Under the pieces are notes generated by a model. It did not search any database and was not told where the DNA came from. It worked only from the letters and a program-made list of their open reading frames with translations. Below, piece after piece: positions 1 through 5,659 of a stretch of DNA of 6,676 nt. Each line of letters starts with the position of its first letter. The first letter of the stretch is position 1. Origin of the DNA: Candidatus Eiseniibacteriota bacterium. Lineage in GTDB: Bacteria; Eisenbacteria; RBG-16-71-46. Made by a program: the position numbers and the translations under genes. The DNA is taken from assembly GCA_021414165.1 (NCBI GenBank), contig JAIOPA010000058.1, positions 1 to 6,676 on the forward strand. Direction: 5' to 3'.

Positions 1-1812
1 CTCACGGCCGAGCTCGAGATCCTGCGCCTGGAGCGCAAGATCGAGGGGCAGGTCCGCACGCAGGTGCACAAGAACCAGAAGGAGTTCTATCTCAACGAGC
101 AGCTGAAGGCGATCCGCAAGGAGCTCGGGCACCAGAACGAGTTCGCGAGCGAGCTGGAGGAGCTCGAGGAGTCGATCCGCAAGGCGAAGATGCCGCGCGA
201 GGTGCGCGCCAAGGCCACCAAGGAGCTCGAGCGTCTCGCGCGCATGAGCTTCATGTCGCCCGAGGCCACGGTCGTGCGCGGCTACATCGACTGGCTCTCG
301 GCGTTGCCCTGGAAGACCACCACGCCCGACAACCTCGACATCGCCAACGTGCAGCAGGTGCTCGACGAGGATCACCACGGACTGCAGAAGGTGAAGGAGC
401 GGTTGGTCGAGTACTTGTCGGTCTTGAAGCTCACCGGCAAGAACAAGGCGCCCATCCTGTGTCTGGTGGGCCCGCCGGGCGTGGGCAAGACGAGCCTCGG
501 CAAGTCCATCGCCCGTGCCATCGGCCGCCGCTTCGTGCGCGTGGCGCTGGGTGGCGTGCGCGACGAGGCCGAGATCCGTGGCCATCGCCGCACGTACATC
601 GGCTCCATGCCGGGCCGCATCATCCAGAGCCTGCGCCGTGCGGGCAGCCGCAACCCCGTGTTCCTGCTGGACGAGATCGACAAGCTGGGCGCCGACTGGC
701 GTGGCGACCCCTCGAGCGCGTTGCTCGAGGTGCTGGACCCCGAGCAGAACCACACGTTCAACGATCATTACCTCGAGGTCGACTTCGACCTGTCGCAGGT
801 CATGTTCGTGTGCACCGCGAACTCCATGAGCTCGATCCCGGCCGCACTCGCGGATCGCATGGAGGTCATCCGGCTGCCCGGCTACCTCGAGACCGAGAAG
901 GTCGAGATCGCCAAGCGCTTCCTGCTGCCCAAGCAGCGCGCGGCCGCAGGGCTGGAGCCGGCCGACCTCGAGATCACCGATGAGGCCATGCGCGATCTGG
1001 TGCACGGCTGGACGCGCGAGGCCGGTGTGCGCAGCCTCGAGCGCGAGATGGCGCGCGTGTGCCGTAAGGCCGCGCGCAAGAAGGCCGAGGGCAAGCTCAC
1101 CGAGCCCGAACTCGTGACGCCCGACAAGCTCGTGGCCGCACTCGGACCGCGGCGCTACACCGACACCGATGTGGTGCGCGGCGCGCGCGTGGGCGTGGCG
1201 AACGGACTGGCGTGGACCGAGACGGGCGGCGAGCTGCTCACGATCGAGGTGAGCGTTCTCCCGGGCAAGGGCGAGCTGTTGCTCACCGGCAAGCTCGGCG
1301 ACGTCATGCGCGAGTCAGGGCAGGCGGCCATGTCGTATGCGCGCTCGCGCGCCGCGACGCTGGGCCTGGATCGCTGGTTCCATCGCGACATCGATGTGCA
1401 CGTGCACGTGCCCGAGGGTGCGATGCCCAAGGATGGCCCGTCGGCCGGTATCACCATGGCGACGGCGCTCATCTCGGCGCTCACCGGCGTGCCCACGCGC
1501 TCCGATGTGGCCATGACCGGCGAGATCACGTTGCGTGGCGCGGTGCTGCCCATCGGCGGGCTCACCGAGAAGCTCGTGGCCGCGCGCCGCGCGGGTATCC
1601 GTACCGTGTTGATCCCGAAGGCGAATGAGAAGGACGTGAGCGAGGTGCCCGCGGAAGTGCGTGCCGACCTCACGTTCGTGATCGTGGAGTCCATGGACCA
1701 GGTGCTCGAGCATGCGCTCGACCGCACCGCGGGCGCGGAGCAGTCGGCCGGCACCGAAGCTCACCACCCTGCGGGTCTCGGCGACACCGAGCCCGGCCCG
1801 TACGCGCACTAG
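1..1812 (+). CDS. lon: ATP-dependent Lon protease (endopeptidase La), 5'-truncated by the window edge
   Basis: Lon is a cytoplasmic, homo-oligomeric AAA+ serine protease that unfolds and degrades damaged and regulatory proteins. The reading frame is open from base 1 and gives 603 residues to the TAG stop; about 200 N-terminal residues (the substrate-binding LAN domain) appear to be missing by comparison with E. coli Lon (784 aa). Numbering from base 1, I see a charged coiled-coil-like linker (about 1-85, including the KNQKEFYLNEQLKAIRKELG family signature), Walker A GPPGVGKTS at 157-165, Walker B VFLLDEID at 220-227, and a sensor-2 arginine in GVRSLER near 344. The protease domain has catalytic Ser481 in PKDGPSAG and Lys524 in GGLTEKLVAARRAG. 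The 43-residue Ser-Lys spacing equals that of E. coli S679-K722. All catalytic residues are intact, so the gene should be functional. The GTG at 64 is internal and is not the start. The last 30 or so residues form a low-complexity Ala/Gly/Glu/His tail. Confidence 0.97.
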   Translation, partial: LTAELEILRLERKIEGQVRTQVHKNQKEFYLNEQLKAIRKELGHQNEFASELEELEESIRKAKMPREVRAKATKELERLARMSFMSPEATVVRGYIDWLSALPWKTTTPDNLDIANVQQVLDEDHHGLQKVKERLVEYLSVLKLTGKNKAPILCLVGPPGVGKTSLGKSIARAIGRRFVRVALGGVRDEAEIRGHRRTYIGSMPGRIIQSLRRAGSRNPVFLLDEIDKLGADWRGDPSSALLEVLDPEQNHTFNDHYLEVDFDLSQVMFVCTANSMSSIPAALADRMEVIRLPGYLETEKVEIAKRFLLPKQRAAAGLEPADLEITDEAMRDLVHGWTREAGVRSLEREMARVCRKAARKKAEGKLTEPELVTPDKLVAALGPRRYTDTDVVRGARVGVANGLAWTETGGELLTIEVSVLPGKGELLLTGKLGDVMRESGQAAMSYARSRAATLGLDRWFHRDIDVHVHVPEGAMPKDGPSAGITMATALISALTGVPTRSDVAMTGEITLRGAVLPIGGLTEKLVAARRAGIRTVLIPKANEKDVSEVPAEVRADLTFVIVESMDQVLEHALDRTAGAEQSAGTEAHHPAGLGDTEPGPYAH

Positions 1813-1820
1813 GAAGGGAG
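1811..1820 (+). promoter_or_regulatory. Ribosome binding site of the class V aminotransferase gene
   Basis: The purine-rich stretch AGGAAGGGAG begins within the lon stop codon and ends 9 nt before the ATG at 1830. It is the only Shine-Dalgarno-like sequence in the 17-nt gap and supports that ATG as the start. The gap leaves no room for a separate promoter or terminator, so the gene is probably cotranscribed with lon. Confidence 0.7.
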
Positions 1821-1829
1821 ACCTCTCTC

Positions 1830-2996
1830 ATGTCCGTCACGCCTCCCGTGACCACCGTCAAGACCTCGACCCGCCCGCGACTGTTCACGCCCGGCCCGGT
1901 CGAGATCCCGAACCGCATCCTGCGCGCGCTCTCGCAGATCCCGCCGCACCACCGCACCGACGTGTTCCGCGAGGTCTACAAGCGCGTGAGCGCGGACCTG
2001 CAGTGGGTGCACCAGACCGAGGGCGAGGTGCTCATGCTCGCCGCGTCGGGTTCGGGTGCCATGGAGGCGTGTGTGGTGAACCTCATGTCGCCGGGGCAGA
2101 AGGCGCTGTGCCTAGTGGGCGGCAAGTTCGGCGAACGCTGGGGCAGCATCTGCAAGGCCTACGGTGTGCCGTACGAGACGATCGAGGTGCCGTGGGGCCA
2201 TGCGATCCCGGTCGCTGAGGTCGAGAAGAAGCTCGATGCCGACCCGTCGATCGCGGTCGTGTTCGGCACGCACTCCGAGACCAGCACCGCCACGCTGCAT
2301 GATGCCAAGGCGCTCGCTGCGGTGACCAAGGCGCGCAAGCGGCTCATCGTGCTCGACGCGATCACCAGCCTGGGCGTGCACCCGCTGCCGCAGGACGAGT
2401 GGGGCGTGGACGTGGTCGTGACCGGCTCGCAGAAGGGCCTCATGTCGCCTCCCGGTGTGGCCACGGTGAGCCTGGCCCCGTGGGCGCTGTCGGCCATCGA
2501 GGGCGACAAGCTGCCGCGCTTCTACTGGGACCTGCGCAAGGCCCGCAAGAACCTGCCCGCGGGCGAGAGCGCGTACACGCCGGCCGTGAGCCTCATCTAC
2601 GCGGTGGGCGAGGCGCTGCTCATGATGAAGGAAGAGGGCCTGGCGAACGTGCACACGCGTCACCGCAAGCTCGGTGCCGCCACGCGCGCGGGCGCGCAGG
2701 CGCTGGGCTGGACGATCTTCTCGAAGAGCCCGGCCGATTCGGTCACCGCGCTCGAGCCGCCGGCAGGTGTCGATGCCGGTGCGGCGGTGAAGCGGCTGCG
2801 TGAGATCCATGGCATCACGGTCGCCGGTGGCCAGGACCATATGAAGGGCAAGATGCTGCGCATCGGCCACATGGGTTCGTACGACCTGTCCGACATCTAT
2901 GTGGTGCTCGGTGCGCTCGAGGAGTGCACCAACGCGCTCGGCCGCCCGTGCACGGGTGCGATCGAGGCTGCGCGCCGTGCGTGGGAGGCCGCGTGA
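1830..2996 (+). CDS. PLP-dependent class V aminotransferase (serine-pyruvate / alanine-glyoxylate type), probable phosphoserine aminotransferase
   Basis: This is a 388-aa fold-type I, class V aminotransferase, expected to be a cytoplasmic homodimer. Visible motifs are TPGP at 20-23 near the N-terminus, the cofactor phosphate-binding turn SGSGAME at 73-79, HSETSTA at 148-154 (typical of the serine-pyruvate/alanine-glyoxylate branch), Asp176 in VLDAITSLG (pyridine nitrogen contact), the Schiff-base Lys202 in TGSQKGLMSPPG, and Arg344 in MLRIGHMG (substrate carboxylate). The length is normal for the family. Its stop overlaps the start of a 3-phosphoglycerate dehydrogenase gene. That context suggests it converts 3-phosphohydroxypyruvate and glutamate to phosphoserine, in place of classical SerC. 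Class V enzymes next to serA are known from other bacteria, for example Thermotoga maritima, as I recall. Family membership is certain; the substrate is inferred. Serine-glyoxylate, alanine-glyoxylate or serine-pyruvate transamination are alternatives. Confidence 0.92.
   Translation: MSVTPPVTTVKTSTRPRLFTPGPVEIPNRILRALSQIPPHHRTDVFREVYKRVSADLQWVHQTEGEVLMLAASGSGAMEACVVNLMSPGQKALCLVGGKFGERWGSICKAYGVPYETIEVPWGHAIPVAEVEKKLDADPSIAVVFGTHSETSTATLHDAKALAAVTKARKRLIVLDAITSLGVHPLPQDEWGVDVVVTGSQKGLMSPPGVATVSLAPWALSAIEGDKLPRFYWDLRKARKNLPAGESAYTPAVSLIYAVGEALLMMKEEGLANVHTRHRKLGAATRAGAQALGWTIFSKSPADSVTALEPPAGVDAGAAVKRLREIHGITVAGGQDHMKGKMLRIGHMGSYDLSDIYVVLGALEECTNALGRPCTGAIEAARRAWEAA
2983..2988 (+). promoter_or_regulatory. 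Ribosome binding site deciding the GTG start of serA
   Basis: GGGAGG lies inside the last codons of the aminotransferase gene and ends 4 nt before the GTG at 2993. It supports this GTG, rather than the in-frame ATG at 2924, as the serA start. The ATG at 2924 would add 23 residues of non-homologous, Arg/Cys/Gly-rich sequence. The spacing is on the short side, but the position together with the GTGA overlap fits translational coupling. Confidence 0.65.
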
Positions 2997-3913
2997 ACGT
3001 CCTCGCATGTGATGGCATCGATCCCAAGGCCGTGCAGGTGATCCGCGATGCCGGCCACACGGTGGTCGAGGCCAAGGGCCTGGCCGCGCCCGACCTGATC
3101 ATCGCGTTGAAGGGCGTGCACGGCTTGCTCGTGCGCAGCGCCACCAAGGTGACGGCCGAGGTGTTGGCCGCGACGAGCGACCTCAAGGTGGTCGTGCGCG
3201 CCGGCACGGGGCTCGACAACGTCGATCGCGCGGCGGCCGAGGCGCGCGGCGTCGCGGTGCGCAACACGCCGAACGCGAACAGCATCTCGGTGGCCGAGAT
3301 CACGTTCGGCATGCTGTTGTCGCTCGAGCGTCATCTGGCGCCCGCAGCGGCCGATCTCAAGGCCGGCCGCTGGGAGAAGACCAAGTACGCGGGCCGTGAG
3401 ATCGCGGGCCGCACGTTGGGCGTGATCGGCTTCGGCCGCATCGGCCGTGAGGTCGCCACGCGCGCGCGGGCGTTCGGGATGGACGTGATCGCGTTCGACC
3501 CGCTCGTGAAGACCGCGCCCGCGGGCTTCGATTGGGTGCGCATCGCCGATCGCGACACGGTGCTCGCGCAGGCCGATGTGATCACGCTGCATGTGCCGCT
3601 CACCGACGAGACGCGCCACTCGCTCTCGACGCGCGAGTTCGGGTTGGTCAAGAAGGACGCCGTGCTCATCAACGCCTCGCGCGGTGGGGTGGTCGATGAG
3701 GCCGCGTTGCACGCCGCCCTCACGGGCGGCCAGCTGCGCGCGGCCGCGACCGACGTGTTCGAGAAGGAGCCGGCGCCGGCCGACCACCCGCTGATCGGGT
3801 TGCCGAACGTGTTGCCGTTGCCACATCTCGGTGCGAGCACGCGCGAGGCCCAGGCACGCGCCGGCATCGATGCGGCGGCCGCACTGCTCGAGGTGCTGGG
3901 CAGCGCTCGCTAG
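2993..3913 (+). CDS. serA: D-3-phosphoglycerate dehydrogenase, short form without ACT domain
   Basis: SerA oxidises 3-phosphoglycerate to 3-phosphohydroxypyruvate with NAD+, the committed step of serine synthesis in the cytoplasm. The GTG start gives 306 aa, beginning with the substrate-domain strand MNVLACDGID. Family features are VVRAGTGLDNVD at 67-78, the Rossmann dinucleotide motif GFGRIG at 146-151 followed by Asp169 (expected to favour NAD over NADP), and the D-2-hydroxyacid dehydrogenase triad Arg230 (NASRGG), Glu259 (FEKEP) and His278 (LPHLGAS). The protein ends right after the C-terminal helix that returns to the substrate domain. It therefore lacks the ACT and intervening domains that give serine feedback inhibition in longer SerA proteins, and is probably not inhibited by serine in that way. 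The start overlaps the upstream aminotransferase stop by 4 nt, indicating an operon. Another 2-hydroxyacid dehydrogenase specificity is possible, but the VRAGTGLDNVD motif and the neighbour favour PGDH. Confidence 0.9.
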   Translation: MNVLACDGIDPKAVQVIRDAGHTVVEAKGLAAPDLIIALKGVHGLLVRSATKVTAEVLAATSDLKVVVRAGTGLDNVDRAAAEARGVAVRNTPNANSISVAEITFGMLLSLERHLAPAAADLKAGRWEKTKYAGREIAGRTLGVIGFGRIGREVATRARAFGMDVIAFDPLVKTAPAGFDWVRIADRDTVLAQADVITLHVPLTDETRHSLSTREFGLVKKDAVLINASRGGVVDEAALHAALTGGQLRAAATDVFEKEPAPADHPLIGLPNVLPLPHLGASTREAQARAGIDAAAALLEVLGSAR

Positions 3914-3916
3914 CGA

Positions 3917-3946
3917 TTAGACCCGGGGAGAGGGGCGGGTTAAGGT
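3917..3946 (+). promoter_or_regulatory. Weak sigma-70-like promoter candidate for purA
   Basis: TTAGAC (3917-3922) and TAAGGT (3941-3946) are separated by 18 nt in the serA-purA gap, which would place transcription start near 3953, about 27 nt before the purA ATG. TAAGGT keeps the important T, A and final T of the -10 hexamer, but the -35 is poor. The spacing and position are the main support. The -10 lies in the loop of the hairpin listed separately, so both readings cannot be assumed together. Confidence 0.3.
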
Positions 3947-3961
3947 GCCCCGTCCTTTTCC
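3932..3961 (+). terminator. serA: Terminator-like hairpin after serA (weak)
   Basis: GGGGC (3932-3936) pairs with GCCCC (3947-3951) around a 10-nt loop and is followed by GTCCTTTTCC. It has a GC stem and a short T-run in the right order for an intrinsic terminator of the lon-aminotransferase-serA transcript. The stem is only 5 bp and the T-run only 4, so it is weak and may be partial or fortuitous. Confidence 0.35.
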
Positions 3962-3964
3962 ACG

Positions 3965-3969
3965 AGGAG
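3965..3969 (+). promoter_or_regulatory. purA: Ribosome binding site of purA
   Basis: AGGAG ends 10 nt before the ATG at 3980. The encoded protein begins MPCTVVVGAQWGDEGKGK, where the GAQWGDEGKGK phosphate-binding loop sits at its usual distance from the N-terminus, so this start is well supported. Confidence 0.65.
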
Positions 3970-3979
3970 AGTCCGCAGC

Positions 3980-5254
3980 ATGCCGTGCACAGTGGTGGTG
4001 GGTGCCCAGTGGGGCGATGAAGGCAAGGGCAAGATCGTCGACGCGCTCTCCGAGGCGGCCGATGTGGTGGCGCGTTACCAGGGCGGCCCCAATGCCGGCC
4101 ACAGCGTCATCCACGAGGGCGAGACGCTCGTCCTGCACCTGGTGCCGTCCGGCATCCTGCACAAGGGCCGGCGCTGCCTCATCGGCAACGGCGTGGTGAT
4201 CGACCCCAAGAAGCTGCACGACGAGGTGCTCGGGCTCGAGAAGCGCGGCGTGCCCGCCTCGACGCAGTTGGGTGTGAGCGCGGCGGCGCATCTCATCCTG
4301 CCGTATCACATCGCGGTCGAGGCCAGCTTCGAGCGCGGTCCCGCGGCGATCGGCACCACCGGCCGAGGCATCGGCTTCGCGTATCGCGACAAGGCCGCGC
4401 GCACGGGGCTGCGCGTCGCCGATCTCTACGACCGCGAGCACTTCGTGGCGCAGGCCGATCGCAATCTCGCGCGGCTCGCGCTCGAGTACCCCGATGCGGC
4501 TGCCGAGCTGCGCGCCATGAATGGCGCGGCGTTGTTCGAGTCGTTGGCGCCCATGGCGCGCTGGCTCGCGCCGCTCGTGACCGACGTGGGCGAGGAACTG
4601 CACGCATTGCTCCAGGCCGGCAAGCGCATCCTGCTCGAGGGCGCGCAGGGCACGTTGCTCGACCTCGACCATGGCACGTACCCGTTCGTCACGAGCTCAC
4701 CGGCCAGCGCTGCGGGCGCACCGCTCGGCGTGGGGCTCGGGCCGACCGCGGTCGACGAGGTGATCGGCGTGACCAAGGCCTACGCCACGCGCGTCGGCCA
4801 TGGCCCGTTCCCGAGCGAGATGCCGCCGGCCGAGAGCGCGTTGCTGCGCGAGGCGGGTGGGGAGTATGGCGCCACCACCGGGCGGCCGCGCCGCTGCGGC
4901 TGGCTCGACCTGCCGGCGCTGCGCTATGCCGCGCGCGTCAACGGCCTCACGCAGCTGGTGGTCACCAAGCTCGACGTGCTCGATGCGTTCGCCGAGATCC
5001 AGGTGGCGGTGGGCTACACGATCGATGGCGTGGCCGTGAAGGGCTTCCCGTCGTCCGCACGCGAGCTCGAGCGCTGCCAGCCGGTGCTGCGGTCGTTCCC
5101 GGGCTGGCGCACGCCCACGACCGGCTGCCGCACATGGGCCGACCTGCCCGCCGAGGCGCGGACCTATCTGGAGTGGATCGAGCGCGAGGTGGGGGTGCGC
5201 ATCGCGCGCGTCTCCGTGGGCGCGGCGCGCGACACCGAGCTCGCACGCGGATGA
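3980..5254 (+). CDS. purA: Adenylosuccinate synthetase
   Basis: PurA makes adenylosuccinate from IMP, aspartate and GTP, the first committed step from IMP to AMP, as a cytoplasmic dimer. The 424-aa length is close to the usual 430. Motifs in order are GAQWGDEGKGK at 8-18 with catalytic Asp13, GGPNAGH at 35-41 with catalytic His41, IGTTGRGIG at 124-132, LLEGAQGTLLDLDHGTYPFVTSS at 218-240, the aspartate-binding loop GATTGRPRRCGWLD at 297-310, and the guanine-recognising TKLDVLD at 329-335. It ends with a VSVG motif at 411-414. The catalytic residues I recall are present. Two features are unusual: the loop after VTSS reads PASAAGAPLG where most relatives have a version of NTxAGGxxTG, and Thr after His41 is Ser. 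The gene starts 66 nt after serA on the same strand and is followed by a strong hairpin, so it may be its own unit or the end of a longer one. Confidence 0.96.
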   Translation: MPCTVVVGAQWGDEGKGKIVDALSEAADVVARYQGGPNAGHSVIHEGETLVLHLVPSGILHKGRRCLIGNGVVIDPKKLHDEVLGLEKRGVPASTQLGVSAAAHLILPYHIAVEASFERGPAAIGTTGRGIGFAYRDKAARTGLRVADLYDREHFVAQADRNLARLALEYPDAAAELRAMNGAALFESLAPMARWLAPLVTDVGEELHALLQAGKRILLEGAQGTLLDLDHGTYPFVTSSPASAAGAPLGVGLGPTAVDEVIGVTKAYATRVGHGPFPSEMPPAESALLREAGGEYGATTGRPRRCGWLDLPALRYAARVNGLTQLVVTKLDVLDAFAEIQVAVGYTIDGVAVKGFPSSARELERCQPVLRSFPGWRTPTTGCRTWADLPAEARTYLEWIEREVGVRIARVSVGAARDTELARG

Positions 5255-5260
5255 ACTGTC

Positions 5261-5282
5261 CGGGGCCGCGCATGCGGCCCCG
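5261..5282 (+). terminator. purA: Strong GC hairpin downstream of purA, probable terminator
   Basis: CGGGGCCGC (5261-5269) pairs perfectly with GCGGCCCCG (5274-5282) across a GCAT loop, beginning 7 nt after the purA stop. The 9-bp all-GC stem and its position argue for a transcript end or an mRNA 3'-end stabiliser. No T-run follows (ATGGAATCGCC), so it is not a textbook intrinsic terminator. The near-perfect symmetry means it would also form on the opposite strand. Confidence 0.6.
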
Positions 5283-5292
5283 ATGGAATCGC

Positions 5293-5321
5293 CTTCCCGG
5301 CCGCCGGTGTGGCTTCCCGGC
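5293..5321. repeat. Direct repeat CTTCCCGGC, two copies 20 bp apart
   Basis: CTTCCCGGC occurs at 5293-5301 and 5313-5321, with start positions 20 bp apart, close to two turns of the DNA helix. Such phasing is seen in binding sites for dimeric response regulators, but two short GC-rich copies can arise by chance. Confidence 0.45.
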
Positions 5322-5346
5322 TGAGACCTGCGGATAACGCCAAGCC

Positions 5347-5370
5347 GTCAGCGTCCTGACAGGCTGTCAG
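5347..5370. promoter_or_regulatory. Overlapping GTCAG/CTGAC palindromes, candidate operator
   Basis: CTGACAG-G-CTGTCAG (5356-5370) is a perfect 15-bp palindrome with 7-bp arms and a single central base. A third half-site GTCAG (5347-5351) pairs with the CTGAC at 5356-5360 across 4 nt. A one-base loop cannot form an RNA hairpin, so a DNA site for a dimeric regulator is the more natural reading. It lies about 290 bp before the ccoN start and about 95 bp after purA. The regulator is unknown. Confidence 0.4.
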
Positions 5371-5387
5371 CTGCTTCGGGATGACAT

Positions 5388-5442
5388 TGGCATGGGCGCA
5401 CCCTCGCGTGGCACCTGCACGTAGCCCCGCAACCCCATGCCA
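5388..5442. repeat. Long-range inverted repeat TGGCATGGG / CCCATGCCA
   Basis: TGGCATGGG (5388-5396) is perfectly complementary to CCCATGCCA (5434-5442), with 37 nt between. The interior has a small nested pairing CGTG/CACG (5408-5421 area) around GCACCTG. It could be a branched RNA stem or a split operator. One 9-bp match in a gap of this size is not far from chance. Confidence 0.3.
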
Positions 5443-5565
5443 GTCGTGGCTTTGGGTGGCGTCAATGACCTGCGTGTGGAAACGCGCTCGCATGGCCCGG
5501 GAGTTGCCCTACAGGTTCATTGGGCGACTGCGTCAGGTGCCCGGGGATTCCCACCCGCCGATCCG

Positions 5566-5637
5566 CGGGCGGCCCGGACACCGCTGAGTGCACGAGGCAC
5601 GGACCGCGGCCGCCCGAGATGGCCCCTCCTCGGGGTC
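5566..5637 (+). promoter_or_regulatory. ccoN: Structured leader upstream of ccoN (two stem-loops)
   Basis: CGGGCGGCC (5566-5574) pairs with GGCCGCCCG (5608-5616), enclosing a smaller GTGC-ACGAG-GCAC hairpin (5588-5600). Immediately after it, GGCCCC (5621-5626) pairs with GGGGTC (5632-5637, one G-U pair) across a TCCTC loop, followed by GTTCCCC. The second stem ends 22 nt before the ccoN ATG and 13 nt before its ribosome binding site. The arrangement could attenuate transcription or stabilise the 5' end of the oxidase mRNA, provided the transcript starts upstream. The pairing is seen in the sequence; the function is inferred. Confidence 0.35.
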
Positions 5638-5650
5638 GTTCCCCTGTCCC

Positions 5651-5654
5651 GGAG
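5651..5654 (+). promoter_or_regulatory. ccoN: Ribosome binding site of ccoN
   Basis: GGAG ends 5 nt before the ATG at 5660, good spacing. It supports this start, which also puts the first haem-ligand histidine at residue 60, as in characterised CcoN proteins. Confidence 0.6.
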
Positions 5655-5659
5655 CCGCT

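Larger units (their letters stand above)
5255..5659. other. 405-nt non-coding gap between purA and ccoN
   Basis: No convincing gene lies here. A possible 68-aa reading frame (5381-5587) has no ribosome binding site that I can see, is rich in Arg/Pro/Trp, and resembles chance GC-rich coding. The gap holds a strong hairpin just after purA, a 9-bp direct repeat, overlapping GTCAG/CTGAC palindromes, a long-range 9-bp inverted repeat and two leader hairpins near ccoN, listed separately. I found no convincing -35/-10 pair, no sigma-54 (GG-N10-GC) site, no FNR-type TTGAT-N4-ATCAA box and no tRNA. The ccoN promoter is probably in the middle of this region but cannot be placed. Confidence 0.6.

Noticed and set aside
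2924..2992. In-frame ATG upstream of serA that would extend it by 23 residues
   Set aside because: The extra residues are not PGDH-like, would overlap the aminotransferase by 73 nt, and the GTG at 2993 has a GGGAGG before it and begins exactly at the family N-terminus.
2897..3826. 309-residue and similar long minus-strand frames opposite serA and the aminotransferase
   Set aside because: Arg/His-rich translations without motifs, opposite genes with complete catalytic signatures; expected in high-GC DNA.
5356..5385. Sigma-70 promoter CTGACA-18-GATGAC
   Set aside because: The -35 is good, but the -10 matches only three of six positions and lacks the final T; it also sits inside the palindrome, which explains the CTGACA equally well.
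5408..5480. Sigma-54 promoter suggested by TGGCAC and TGGCGT
   Set aside because: Neither is followed by the required GC dinucleotide in a TTGC-like -12 element at the correct 10-bp spacing.
5510..5560. tRNA-like T-loop hint (AGGTTCATT)
   Set aside because: No matching acceptor stem, anticodon arm or D arm could be assembled around it.
5381..5587. 68-aa reading frame in the purA-ccoN gap
   Set aside because: No ribosome binding site before the ATG, no homology recognised, Arg/Pro/Trp-rich chance composition, and it crosses the inverted-repeat structures.
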